Below, piece by piece: positions 53,985 to 61,746 of a DNA stretch of 64,000 bases. The notes under the pieces are model-generated. The model worked only from the letters and a program-made list of their open reading frames with translations, had not been told where the DNA came from and did no database searches. The DNA comes from Thiogranum sp963752745 (GTDB lineage Bacteria > Pseudomonadota > Gammaproteobacteria > DSM-19610): positions 73,384 through 137,383 of the forward strand of contig CAVWAK010000023.1 in the NCBI GenBank assembly GCA_963752745.1. Reading direction: 5' to 3'. The translations under genes were made by a program, and so were the position numbers. How positions within the stretch are numbered: the stretch's first letter is position 1; the number at the start of each line of letters is the position of its first letter.

Positions 53985-55430
53985 ATGCAGCGTAGAACGA
54001 AAATAGTCGCCACCCTGGGGCCATCGACAGACGATCCCAAGGTCATGGATGAGATGATCCAGGCCGGTGTGGACGTGGTCCGTATCAATTTTTCACATGG
54101 TACTGTAGAAGAGCACCTGGTGCGCGCCGAGCATGTGCGTAATCGGGCGCGAGCCAGCGGCCGTCAGGTTGGTGTACTTGCTGACCTGCAGGGTCCCAAG
54201 ATCCGAATCGACAAGTTCAGGGATGGCAAGATAGTTCTCCAAGACGGCGCAAAGTTTGTGCTGGATGCCGCGCTGGATGCTGACGCAGGTACTGCTGAGC
54301 GGGTAGGGATCGCCTACAAGGCGTTGGTCGATGATGTAAATCGTGGTGACACGCTGCTGCTCGATGACGGTGCATTAGTGCTATGGGTCGAGGAAGTCTC
54401 GGGCCAGGAAATTATCACACGTGTGGTTGTCGGTGGAACCCTTTCAAATAACAAGGGTATTAATCGCCAGGGTGGCGGTCTGTCTGCAGAGGCTCTGACA
54501 GAAAAGGATATTGCTGATATCAAGATTGCCGCCGAGATGCAGGCGGACTACATCGCTATATCTTTCCCGCGCAATGCAGCGGATATCCACCGGGCGCGTG
54601 ATCTTTTGCGCAAGGCAGGTGGTCATGGTGGCCTGGTTGCCAAGATAGAGCGTGCGGAAGCCATGGATGCGCTGGAAGAAATTATCGAAGCCGCCGACGC
54701 GGTTATGATTGCGCGGGGTGACCTGGGTGTGGAGATCGGCGACGCCGAATTGCCTGCGGTTCAGAAACGCATTATCCAGATTGCCCGTTCCATGGATCGC
54801 GTTGTCATCACTGCCACGCAGATGATGCAGTCTATGATCGAGAGCCCGATACCTACGCGCGCCGAAGTTTTTGACGTTGCGAATGCTGTCATTGATGGCA
54901 CTGACGCAGTGATGTTGTCGGCAGAAACCGCGACAGGCAAGCACGTGGCCAAGGTAATCGAGGCCATGGATCGCATCTGCCGCGGTGCCGAGGGTCAACG
55001 CACCGACATCGCCCATGAGCGCCGCAGTGCCATGCACTTCAAGCAAGCGGATGAGGCGATCGCCAAGGCTGCCATGTACACGGCAAACCACACAGGTGTT
55101 AAGGCAATAGCGGCGTTAACCGAGTCGGGTGCAACGCCTTTGTGGATGTCCCGCATCAGCTCTGGTATCCCTATCTACGCCTTGACGCGTCATGTGGAGA
55201 CGCGTAGAAAGGTAACCCTTTATCGTGGCGTCTATCCCGTGAGTTTTGACGTGACGACCACCGATCATCCAGAGCTGAATCGCGAAGCGATTGACGAGCT
55301 GAGACGGCGGGGTGCTGTACGCGATGGTGACCTGGTGATTATCACCAAGGGAGACCTGACTGGTGTACACGGTGGTACCAACGCCATGAAAATTATTTGT
55401 GTCGGCGACGAAATTCGAACTATGGAATGA
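53985..55430 (+). CDS. pyk: Pyruvate kinase
   Basis: Makes pyruvate and ATP from phosphoenolpyruvate. 481 residues: RRTKIVATLGPSTDDP, RINFSHGT, DLQGPKIRI, GGLSAEALTEKDIADI, the catalytic KIERAEAMD, MIARGDLGVEIG, and ATQMMQSMIESPIPTRAE. The C-terminal domain is complete. It starts 15 bases after pgk. Its presence in the operon shows the block serves glycolysis as well as carbon fixation. Confidence 0.98.
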   Translation: MQRRTKIVATLGPSTDDPKVMDEMIQAGVDVVRINFSHGTVEEHLVRAEHVRNRARASGRQVGVLADLQGPKIRIDKFRDGKIVLQDGAKFVLDAALDADAGTAERVGIAYKALVDDVNRGDTLLLDDGALVLWVEEVSGQEIITRVVVGGTLSNNKGINRQGGGLSAEALTEKDIADIKIAAEMQADYIAISFPRNAADIHRARDLLRKAGGHGGLVAKIERAEAMDALEEIIEAADAVMIARGDLGVEIGDAELPAVQKRIIQIARSMDRVVITATQMMQSMIESPIPTRAEVFDVANAVIDGTDAVMLSAETATGKHVAKVIEAMDRICRGAEGQRTDIAHERRSAMHFKQADEAIAKAAMYTANHTGVKAIAALTESGATPLWMSRISSGIPIYALTRHVETRRKVTLYRGVYPVSFDVTTTDHPELNREAIDELRRRGAVRDGDLVIITKGDLTGVHGGTNAMKIICVGDEIRTME

Positions 55431-55494
55431 TTGTCGCCATAGACACCAAACAGATCGATAACATTTAATTACCGGAAACTCCAAGGAGACCATC

Positions 55495-56561
55495 ATGGCC
55501 CTGATATCCATGCGCCAATTACTCGATTACGCTGCCGAGAACAGTTTTGGTATGCCGGCATTCAACGTCAACAATATGGAGCAGGTGCACGCCATCATGC
55601 AGGCTGCTGATGAAATCGATAGCCCGGTTATCATGCAGGGTTCAGCCGGTGCGCGTTCCTACGCGGGCGAACCCTTCCTGCGTCACCTGATTACCGCAGC
55701 GACCGAAATGTATCCGCATATTCCGATTGTTATGCACCAGGATCACGGTTCCGAACCTGCTGTTTGCCTGCGTTCCATTCAGTCCGGTTTTTCCTCGGTC
55801 ATGATGGACGGCTCGCTGATGTCCGACATGAAGACTCCGTCGACATTTCGAATACAACGTTGACGTCACGCGCACTGTTGTACAGATGGCGCATGCCGGT
55901 GGTGTATCTGTTGAAGGTGAGCTCGGTTGCCTGGGATCACTGGAAACCGGTGAAATGGGTGAAGAAGACGGCGCACGGTGCTGAAGGCAAGCTTTCCATG
56001 GATCAGTTGCTGACCGATCCTGAAGAAGCTGCGAGCTTCGTGAAGGAAACCGGTGTGGATGCGTTGGCGATTGCTATCGGTACCAGTCACGGCGCATACA
56101 AGTTCACTCGTCCTCCGACTGGTGATATCCTGGCGATCAGTCGTATCAAGGAAATTCACACTCGTCTGCCTAACACTCATCTGGTGATGCATGGTTCTTC
56201 TTCGGTGCCGCAGGAGTGGCTGAAGATCATCAATGAATACGGTGGTGACATGGGTGAAACCTACGGTGTCCCCGTCGAGGAAATTTGTGAAGGTATCAAG
56301 CACGGTGTGCGCAAGGTCAACATCGATACCGACCTGCGCATGGCCTCTACCGGTGCAGTACGCAAGTTCATGTCCGACAACAAGTCCAACTTCGATCCGC
56401 GCAAATTCCTCAAGGCATCAACTGCTGCCATGAAGGATATCTGCAAGGCGCGTTATGAAGCCTTCGGTTGTGCCGGTCATGCCTCAAAGATCAAGGTGAT
56501 TAGCCTGGATGACATGGCGGCACGTTATGAATCCGGTGAACTGGATGCGCGTGTTAACTGA
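55495..56561 (+). pseudogene. fba: Class II fructose-bisphosphate aldolase, two frameshifts (likely sequencing indels)
   Basis: A zinc-dependent aldolase of the CbbA type (about 354 residues when repaired) that cleaves or forms fructose 1,6- and sedoheptulose 1,7-bisphosphate. N-terminal MALISMRQLLDYAAENSFG and zinc-site VMHQDHGSEP lie in frame one. An extra T in the TTT at 55846-55848 shifts into EYNVDVTRTVVQMAHAGG...GEEDG. An extra base near 55973 shifts again into HGAEGKLSMDQLL...GTSHGAYKF...VMHGSSSVPQEW. All three segments are conserved, so two single-base insertions in one essential gene point to sequence error. Confidence 0.92.
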
Positions 56562-56576
56562 TTAATTATCAGGCGT

Positions 56577-56606
56577 AAAAAAGGCGGCCTTATGGCCGCC
56601 TTTTTT
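56577..56606. terminator. Bidirectional terminator after fba
   Basis: Perfect stem AAAAAAGGCGGCC/GGCCGCCTTTTTT with a TTAT loop, 16 bases past the fba stop. The A-tract on the left also gives a T-tract for the minus-strand gene that ends at 56646. Confidence 0.92.
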
Positions 56607-56645
56607 GTTGTCTGGGTTTCCGGGTTGCTATCCGGGCTTTCTGCT

Positions 56646-56861
56646 CTAGTCGAAAAACTCGGCGTTTGTCCGTATCTTGTTTGATAAGCCGCCCAGCTCA
56701 GTGGCAATTCTTTCCAGATGTTCAACGACAGCGGTATCAATACCTGCCTCGATCAGCAGGGCAAGTTCATCGTAATGCTTGTCCGGTAAGGAATCGCCGT
56801 CAATCTCAACAAGCTCTTTGAATCGGTATGCCAGGTCCCTGGCGTGCTGTGTCTTTTTCAT
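56646..56861 (-). CDS. Small protein of unknown function coupled to ppk2
   Basis: A 71-residue, soluble, mostly helical protein (MKKTQHARDLAYRFKELVEI...YDELALLIEAGIDTAVVEHLERIATELGGLSNKIR). I do not recognise a family. Its ATG overlaps the ppk2 stop as TGATG, so it is translated with ppk2 and may be a partner or regulator of that kinase. It terminates at the bidirectional hairpin after fba. Confidence 0.75.
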   Translation of the reverse strand: MKKTQHARDLAYRFKELVEIDGDSLPDKHYDELALLIEAGIDTAVVEHLERIATELGGLSNKIRTNAEFFD

Positions 56862-57793
56862 CAGGATTTACCTTCTTTTATGATTGGTTCCAGGTCGAGC
56901 GTGTGTTCACCTGCTTCATAAATGTGTCTTGCCGAGCCGACAATCAGTGGGTCGGGGTTTCTTGCGATATTCCTGTTCTTGTTCGGGTATTCGAGCTTGC
57001 TCAGGACAAAGCGCATGGCGTTGATACGTGCACGTTTCTTACAATCCGATTTGATGACGGTCCAGGGTGCATCCGCAGTATCGGTATAGAAAAACATGGC
57101 TTCCTTGGCTTCTGTGTAGTTTTCCCATTTATCCAATGAGGCCATATCAATCGGGCTGAGTTTCCACTGTTTGAGCGGGTCGGTCTTGCGTTGCTGGAAT
57201 CTACGGAACTGCTCGTTACGACTGACAGAGAACCAGAGTTTGAAAAGCGTGATTCCGCTACGTACCAGCATGCGTTCGAGCTCCGGTGCCTGGCGCATAA
57301 ATTCCAGGTAATCCCCTGGCTTGCAGAAATCCATCACTCGCTCCACACCAGCCCGGTTATACCAGGAGCGGTCTAACAGTACGATTTCGCCTGCACTGGG
57401 GAGGTGCTTTACGTAGCGCTGAAAGTACCATTGCCCGATTTCTTCGTCACTGGGTTTTTCCAGCGCCACGACCCGTGCGCCACGAGGGTTCATATGCTCC
57501 ATCATGCGCTTGATGGTGCCGCCCTTGCCGGCAGCATCACGACCTTCAAACAGGATTACGACTCTCTGTCCTGTCTCCTTGACCCAGCCTTGCATCTTCA
57601 GGATTTCGATCTGCAGATCCTGCTTCAGGGCTTCGTACTTGGACCGGTTCATTTTGGTTGTGTACGGGTAGTTCGCATCAGGGAATATTTTGTTCTTCGG
57701 GAGGCCTTTGACGTCACCCTTCTTGGCAAGTGTCTGGTCCTCTCGATCTGCTGAGATCTTCGGCATGGAAAAATTGGCTTCGTTGGCTGACAT
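56861..57793 (-). CDS. ppk2: Polyphosphate kinase 2 family protein
   Basis: PPK2 enzymes phosphorylate nucleoside mono- or diphosphates from polyphosphate. A 310-residue single-domain protein with Walker A in EGRDAAGKGGT (about 83-93), RVVALEKPSDEE, Walker B-type EIVLLDRSWYNRAGVERVMDF, and a lid-region LFKLWFSVSRNEQ. I use ATG 57793, preceded by GGGAG; the longer frame to 57865 has no support. Class (AMP or ADP/GDP preference) cannot be fixed by eye, but length and motif spacing fit class I. Together with ppk1 and ppx at the other end of the window it implies an active polyphosphate economy. Confidence 0.95.
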   Translation of the reverse strand: MSANEANFSMPKISADREDQTLAKKGDVKGLPKNKIFPDANYPYTTKMNRSKYEALKQDLQIEILKMQGWVKETGQRVVILFEGRDAAGKGGTIKRMMEHMNPRGARVVALEKPSDEEIGQWYFQRYVKHLPSAGEIVLLDRSWYNRAGVERVMDFCKPGDYLEFMRQAPELERMLVRSGITLFKLWFSVSRNEQFRRFQQRKTDPLKQWKLSPIDMASLDKWENYTEAKEAMFFYTDTADAPWTVIKSDCKKRARINAMRFVLSKLEYPNKNRNIARNPDPLIVGSARHIYEAGEHTLDLEPIIKEGKS

Positions 57794-57997
57794 TACAGGC
57801 TCCCTGAAGATAGAGTAAACGCTCAAGCTATCAGTCTGGGTGGATTTTGCATTGATGACCGTCAAATAATGGACAGTTATGCTTGCGGCGGTTGGCCGAC
57901 CTTAAGGGGCTGTACGGTTCCAGAAAGGTTATGTCCTCTGCCGGCTGGCAGAGAGAACGAATGAAAGCTGCGGGCTACGGGATGCTTTTGCCGAAAA

Positions 57998-58360
57998 TCA
58001 GGTTTCGTGTTCGGTGAAGAATGCGGTCGAATTTTCCAGGTCAATAAACTGGCTTTGAAAGCTCTGCATCCGCTTGGCCAATGCCTGTGCTTCTTCAGTG
58101 GCGTAGACCGCGGGCAGGTGACGGGCATTTTCCCAGCTATATTCAATAATGCCGTCGTAGGGTTCGGCGAGGCCGCGCTCCTCGATGAGGTGCCGGCCCA
58201 TATCGACCTTCAGCGTCAGATTGCTTTCGTAGTGGCTGGCACTGGTAAGTTGCGCGACCTGGCGGATCAACTCTGCAAATTCGGCGCCCTGCCAGTAGTC
58301 TCGAAAATCGTCGTTGGATAGTTCTGGAAGTTTTCTGAAGCAGTTAATGTAACGTATCAC
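57998..58360 (-). CDS. EthD-domain-like small protein
   Basis: A 120-residue protein starting MIRYINCFRKLPELSNDDFRDYW, the opening typical of EthD/dimeric alpha-beta barrel proteins, with a conserved H-Y pair (SASHYESNL). Such proteins are small dimeric enzymes or chaperones of unclear substrate; EthD itself was found with an ether-degrading P450. No neighbouring oxygenase is present. Single gene, weak context. Confidence 0.7.
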   Translation of the reverse strand: MIRYINCFRKLPELSNDDFRDYWQGAEFAELIRQVAQLTSASHYESNLTLKVDMGRHLIEERGLAEPYDGIIEYSWENARHLPAVYATEEAQALAKRMQSFQSQFIDLENSTAFFTEHET

Positions 58361-58422
58361 CGTTAATAGCCCTCGATAGCAATTGTTGGAGTGTACGCCA
58401 TGGTTCGTGGGTTATGAAGCTG

Positions 58423-59412
58423 TCACAGCAAGGAGGGTTGATCTAGTGCCGCGGCCTGTTCGCGCAGGCTAAGTATGTGTTCCTCCCAGTAGCGTGGTGA
58501 ATCGTACCAGGGAAAGGCGCGCGGAAAGGCCGGGTCATCCCAGCGGCGCGCTATCCAGGCGGCGTAGTTCATGATTCTCAGCGTGCGCAACGACTCGATC
58601 AGCATGGCGCTGGAAAAATCAAAGTCATGGAAAGTCTGGTAACCCTCCAGCAACTGCTCCAGCTGCTGGCGCATCTCATTGGAGTCACCGGATAGCAGCA
58701 TCCAAAGATCCTGCACCGCCGGTCCGCTTCGGCTGTCATCAAGATCGACGAAATGTGGTCCGGTATCTGTCCAGAGAATATTCCCGGGGTGGCAATCACC
58801 ATGCAGCCGAATGTGGCGGACCATGCCAACAGAGTCGAATGTTGATTGTATTTGCTCCAGTAACTCAGTGCTCAGCGTAGTATAGGCTTCCAGCAGATAG
58901 TCCGGGATAAGCTGCTGTCCAAGAATAAAGTCACGCGCGCTACGTCCCAGCGTATCTATATCTACCCGGCCCCGATGGCGAAACTGGCCAGTTGCTCCGA
59001 CCGCGTGCATGCGACCGAGAAACCGGCCCATCTGCATACGTTGTTCCCGCGTATCCAGATCCGGCCATCGGCCACCGCAGCGCGGGTAGACAGCAAATAG
59101 AAAGCCATCCAGTTCAGAGAGTGTTTCTCCATTGTCATAGCGATAAGGTGCCACGACCGGGATTTCCTGGCCAGCCAGCTCCAGTGAAAAATCGTGTTCT
59201 TCCTGTATGGCTGCGGGCGTCCAGCGGGCGGGGCGGTAGAACTTGGCAATCACCGGTACTTCGTCCTCGATACCGACCTGGTAAACGCGGTTCTCATAGC
59301 TGTTCAGGGCCAGCAACCGGCCATCACACCGAAACCCCTTAGACTCCAATGCCTTGAGTACCAGGTCTGGTGTAAGTGCTTGATAGGGATGGGCGTTCTC
59401 AGGGGGGCTCAT
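58423..59412 (-). CDS. srkA: SrkA/YihE-like stress-response serine/threonine kinase
   Basis: A 329-residue aminoglycoside-phosphotransferase-fold kinase. It has the N-terminal YQALTPDLVLKALES and LNSYENRVYQVGIEDE, the catalytic loop HIRLHGDCHPGNILW, and FVDLDDSRSGPAVQDLWML (metal Asp). In E. coli YihE/SrkA moderates stress-induced death by counteracting MazEF-type toxicity. Start at ATG 59412 matches family N-termini; the frame is open to 59487 but the extra residues are not conserved-looking. Confidence 0.9.
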   Translation of the reverse strand: MSPPENAHPYQALTPDLVLKALESKGFRCDGRLLALNSYENRVYQVGIEDEVPVIAKFYRPARWTPAAIQEEHDFSLELAGQEIPVVAPYRYDNGETLSELDGFLFAVYPRCGGRWPDLDTREQRMQMGRFLGRMHAVGATGQFRHRGRVDIDTLGRSARDFILGQQLIPDYLLEAYTTLSTELLEQIQSTFDSVGMVRHIRLHGDCHPGNILWTDTGPHFVDLDDSRSGPAVQDLWMLLSGDSNEMRQQLEQLLEGYQTFHDFDFSSAMLIESLRTLRIMNYAAWIARRWDDPAFPRAFPWYDSPRYWEEHILSLREQAAALDQPSLL

Positions 59413-59587
59413 GAGGTGATCATAGCCTCTTTGCCGGTAGGCTGACAGCGCGGCGTATGTGCCTGCCGAGGACAACGTGACCGACATGATTTTTGACGCA
59501 AATCAACTCGTGACGTGTTCCCGAGTTGTAGCATTTTAGGTGCTGATCAGCAGCTTACTATTATTACAGTCGGAAGGAGTAACAGAG

Positions 59588-60013
59588 ATGAGCGTAAAAA
59601 AAACGTTTATTGCAGTCATGCTTGCCGGCATCACTGCGTTAGGTATGGCATCGGCGCAGGCCTGGTGGGGTGGTCCTGGTTATAACAATGGCTGGGGCAA
59701 TAACGGCTGGGGTAACGATGGCTGGGGTGATGTCCTCGGCGATATGTTCGGCGACGCCGACTTCAATATGCGCTTCAGTGCGCGCGGAAGCGGGCGTGGT
59801 TATGGTCGAGGCTATGGTCATGGATATAACGATTATTATAACAACTACTATGGTGGTTATGCCCCTTACTACGGTAGGCCTTATGGCTATGGTGGCTATC
59901 CTCCCTATGGGTATGCGCCTTATGGAGGCTACTATGGCGCGCCTTACGGGCCGTATGCCGCACCGCCTGCTGCCGCACCTCAAACACAGGCAGCGCCTGC
60001 AGCAAGCAAGTAA
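59588..60013 (+). CDS. sgp: Sulfur globule protein-like secreted Gly/Tyr/Pro-rich protein
   Basis: A 141-residue precursor with a signal peptide cleaved after AQA25. It is followed by Trp/Asn/Gly repeats (GWGNNGWGNDGWGD), an acidic DMFGDADFNMRF segment, RGSGRGYGRGYGHGY, then Tyr/Pro/Gly repeats (GYGGYPPYGYAPYGG) and an Ala/Pro tail. The DMFGDADFNM...GRGYG pattern with Gly/Tyr-rich flanks is that of the SgpA/SgpB/CV1-type envelope proteins of intracellular sulfur globules in Allochromatium and relatives. RBS GGAG is eight bases upstream of the ATG. The adjacent Qmo/Hdr genes support a sulfur role; a generic glycine-rich exported protein is the alternative. Confidence 0.82.
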   Translation: MSVKKTFIAVMLAGITALGMASAQAWWGGPGYNNGWGNNGWGNDGWGDVLGDMFGDADFNMRFSARGSGRGYGRGYGHGYNDYYNNYYGGYAPYYGRPYGYGGYPPYGYAPYGGYYGAPYGPYAAPPAAAPQTQAAPAASK

Positions 60014-60068
60014 CTTAAACTTAATGCATGTATCAGCCTGATACTTGAGCGGATAAGCGGTACGCGTA

Positions 60069-60093
60069 AGCCCCTCCTCTGGAGGGGCTTTTT
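60069..60093 (+). terminator. Intrinsic terminator after sgp
   Basis: Stem AGCCCCTCC/GGAGGGGCT with a three-base loop, followed by TTTT, 55 bases past the sgp stop. Confidence 0.9.
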
Positions 60094-60124
60094 CGTTGCA
60101 GGTTGGTTACATAAGGTATCGGAA

Positions 60125-60154
60125 TAAAAAAAGCCCCTCTATTGAGGGGCTTTA
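60125..60154 (-). terminator. Intrinsic terminator after hdrB
   Basis: Stem AAAGCCCCTC/GAGGGGCTTT with loop TATT; on the minus strand the stem is followed by a run of T, so it ends the qmo-hdr operon. It shares its stem core (AGCCCCTC) with the sgp terminator 30 bases away. Confidence 0.88.
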
Positions 60155-60202
60155 ACTTTTAACAAGAGAGCAGGTTATTACATATGCTCTTCCTGGTCAG
60201 TG

Positions 60203-61102
60203 TTACTTATTGGCAATATCTTCCAGCTGTTTCGCCTTGATGATCTGCCCATCAAGTGCCGCTTCCTTGGCCGACTTGCCGTAGGCCACGCTCATCAGTG
60301 TACTGTAGTAAACCACCGGCATCTTGAACTTGGTGCCGTACTTGGCGTTGATCTGGTCCTGGTAAACTTCAGTATTCATCTGGCATACAGGGCAAGGGGT
60401 TACGATCATATCAGCACCGTTATCGTAGGCGGATTCGATAATATCCTTGATTAGCGCCTGGCTCTTTTCCGGCTCGGAGAAGGCCAATGCGCCACCGCAG
60501 CAAGACACTTTCTTTTCATAGGTGTTACAGGCTTCCGCACCAACGGTTTCGATCAGCTTGTCGAGGTATTTCGGATTTTCGAAGGACTCGCCGTCGATAC
60601 CGAACGGGCGGTTGGTCTGACAACCGACATAGCCGGCGATCTTCAGGCCTTCCAGCGGTTTCTTCACGTGACTGCCGAGTTCATCGTAACCGATGTCTTC
60701 GATAAGCACTTCCACCATGTGGCGGATGTTCTTGTCATTTTTCAGGGTCAAACCGGCTTCGGCCAGCGCGGTGTTGGTTTCCGCCATCAGTTCGCTGTTG
60801 TCGTTCAGCCGTTCCTGGGTTTCCTTGGTGGATAACCAGCAGGCAGCGCAGGTGGCAACGATGTCCTGGTCCGGGTGGGCCTGCTCGGACAAGGCAATGT
60901 TACGTGCTGACAGTGCCAGGCGTGGCAATTCGCCGCCACCGGCGTAACCGATGGAGGCTGAGCAGCAGTTCCAGTCCGGAATCTCGTTCAGCTCGATGTC
61001 CAGTTCTTCGCACATGGTGTCGACGGACACCTGGTAGTTGGAAGAGGACGCGGCTTTCTGTGAGGAGCAACCGGGGTAAAAGGAATAGGATTTTTTAGCC
61101 AT
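60203..61102 (-). CDS. hdrB: HdrB-like heterodisulfide reductase subunit (Qmo-associated)
   Basis: A 299-residue protein with two CCG domains: Cys12, Cys46-Cys47, Cys85/Cys88 and Cys161, Cys201-Cys202, Cys237/Cys240. Both sets follow the CX31-39CCX34-37CXXC rule, so two non-cubane 4Fe-4S centres are expected. In methanogens HdrB reduces heterodisulfides. In sulfate reducers and sulfur oxidisers that lack QmoC, HdrB and HdrC are thought to stand in for it, linking the Qmo flavoproteins to thiol or quinone chemistry. It follows hdrC by 11 bases and lacks a membrane anchor. Confidence 0.9.
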   Translation of the reverse strand: MAKKSYSFYPGCSSQKAASSSNYQVSVDTMCEELDIELNEIPDWNCCSASIGYAGGGELPRLALSARNIALSEQAHPDQDIVATCAACWLSTKETQERLNDNSELMAETNTALAEAGLTLKNDKNIRHMVEVLIEDIGYDELGSHVKKPLEGLKIAGYVGCQTNRPFGIDGESFENPKYLDKLIETVGAEACNTYEKKVSCCGGALAFSEPEKSQALIKDIIESAYDNGADMIVTPCPVCQMNTEVYQDQINAKYGTKFKMPVVYYSTLMSVAYGKSAKEAALDGQIIKAKQLEDIANK

Positions 61103-61113
61103 TTCAGTTCTCC

Positions 61114-61737
61114 TCAGCTTCCGCTCTTGCCGATACGCGCGTCTTCAAGTTCCTGCGCTTTCTTCAGCATGGCGTGGAAGCCTTTCGTGTCTTTGCAGCC
61201 GTGGCCGCCGAGCATTTCCATAGGTGTCATGCGCTTGGTTTTCAGCATGCCCAGTCCGATATCTTTCATCTTCAGGGCAGTCTTGATGCCTTCGCCAAAA
61301 CCATTCATGAAGTACAGGGAAAGCCCCAGTTTCAGCTCGTTGACACGACCGGTCTTGGCCAGGTTGTTCCAGAACAGTTGGGCGAACTTGGCGGTTGGCT
61401 GCTGTTGCGGAGCAAGACCCAAACGCTTTGAGTAGGTCGCCAGACCATGCATGATATGGGTAATCGGCAGGCCACGCGGGCAGCGTGCGATGCAGTTGTA
61501 GCAGGAGGTACACATCCACATGGACGAAGATTCGAGTACTTCCTCGCGCTTGCCGGCGCGTATCATCATGAAGATTTCCTGCGGCGGATGTTCCCAGTGC
61601 GGGCCCAACGGGCAGGAGCCCGAGCACACGCCGCACTGCATGCACATTTTCACCCAGTCGCCTTCTTCCACATTGTCCGTGACTTCCTTGAGGAAGTTGC
61701 CACGGTACTTTTCGATCATTTCATTGTTGTAGCTCAT
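61114..61737 (-). CDS. hdrC: HdrC-like iron-sulfur subunit (Qmo-associated)
   Basis: A 207-residue protein with two ferredoxin-type motifs: Cys32, 35, 38, 42 (CMQCGVCSGSC) and Cys76, 79, 82, 86 (CTSCYNCIARC), giving two 4Fe-4S clusters. The C-terminal half has no membrane helices, so unlike QmoC it is not an HdrC-HdrE fusion. It lies nine bases after qmoB and is likely the electron wire between QmoB and HdrB. Confidence 0.92.
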   Translation of the reverse strand: MSYNNEMIEKYRGNFLKEVTDNVEEGDWVKMCMQCGVCSGSCPLGPHWEHPPQEIFMMIRAGKREEVLESSSMWMCTSCYNCIARCPRGLPITHIMHGLATYSKRLGLAPQQQPTAKFAQLFWNNLAKTGRVNELKLGLSLYFMNGFGEGIKTALKMKDIGLGMLKTKRMTPMEMLGGHGCKDTKGFHAMLKKAQELEDARIGKSGS

Positions 61738-61746
61738 GACTCGCTC

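Noticed and set aside
51652..56561. Genuine pseudogenisation of gap and fba
   Set aside because: Apart from single-base insertions the protein sequences are fully conserved and the operon intact, so sequence error is more likely; left for read-level checking.
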